From Leptospira ainlahdjerensis (GTDB lineage Bacteria > Spirochaetota > Leptospiria > Leptospirales > Leptospiraceae): a stretch of DNA of 13,688 nucleotides. Of the stretch, positions 7,207 to 13,688 are shown piece after piece. Below the pieces are notes generated by a model. That model did not search any database, was not told the origin of the DNA, and saw only the letters and a program-made list of their open reading frames with translations. Where the stretch lies: positions 1 to 13,688 of the forward strand of contig NZ_JAFFPU010000043.1 of the NCBI RefSeq assembly GCF_016919175.1, written 5' to 3'. Numbering within the stretch: the stretch's first letter is position 1; every line of letters begins with the position of its first letter. The position numbers were made by a program, and so were the translations under genes.

Positions 7207-13688
<6,482 letters not shown>

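Overview
The window looks like an accessory region of a spirochaete chromosome, most probably Leptospira. The clues are AT-rich intergenic DNA around moderate-GC genes, several secreted lipoproteins with relaxed spirochaete-type lipoboxes (ITC, SSC, TSC), a slipin-like SPFH protein, and very long surface-type lipoproteins. The genus is inferred from style and general knowledge; no marker gene is present.

Layout. Bases 1-155 hold no complete gene, only short ambiguous open tails. 156-1256 (+) encodes a slipin/SPFH (band 7) protein, followed by a small hairpin plus T-run. 1434-1892 (-) encodes a small convergent lipoprotein, and an AT-rich inverted repeat sits directly behind its stop codon. 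1893-2737 is an 845-base AT-rich gap with a 13-base direct repeat and weak promoter candidates. 2738-7183 (+) encodes a 1481-residue lipoprotein. Its residues 110-500 carry landmarks of the pore-forming B component of binary toxins (anthrax protective antigen family): an EF-hand-like calcium loop, a VAxYP segment, a Ser/Thr-rich stretch with a candidate membrane hairpin, and a TLKxAL segment. Its C-terminal third is a set of about eight propeller-like repeats. Only 23 bases later, 7207 to the window edge (+) encodes at least 2160 residues of a second lipoprotein built like a fused TcB-TcC protein of Tc toxin complexes: SpvB domain, calcium-loop propeller repeats, TcdB-like middle domain and many YD/RHS repeats. 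Its RHS core and C-terminus lie outside the window.

How they may work together. In Tc toxins a TcA pore receives a toxin carried in the TcB-TcC RHS cocoon. Here no TcA gene is visible in the window. The gene directly upstream of the cocoon-like protein instead resembles a protective-antigen pore, and both products appear lipid-anchored and calcium-binding. The working hypothesis is a hybrid delivery system, a PA-type translocation pore paired with an SpvB/RHS cocoon. The domain calls rest on motifs recognised by eye, and the functional pairing is inference from gene order.
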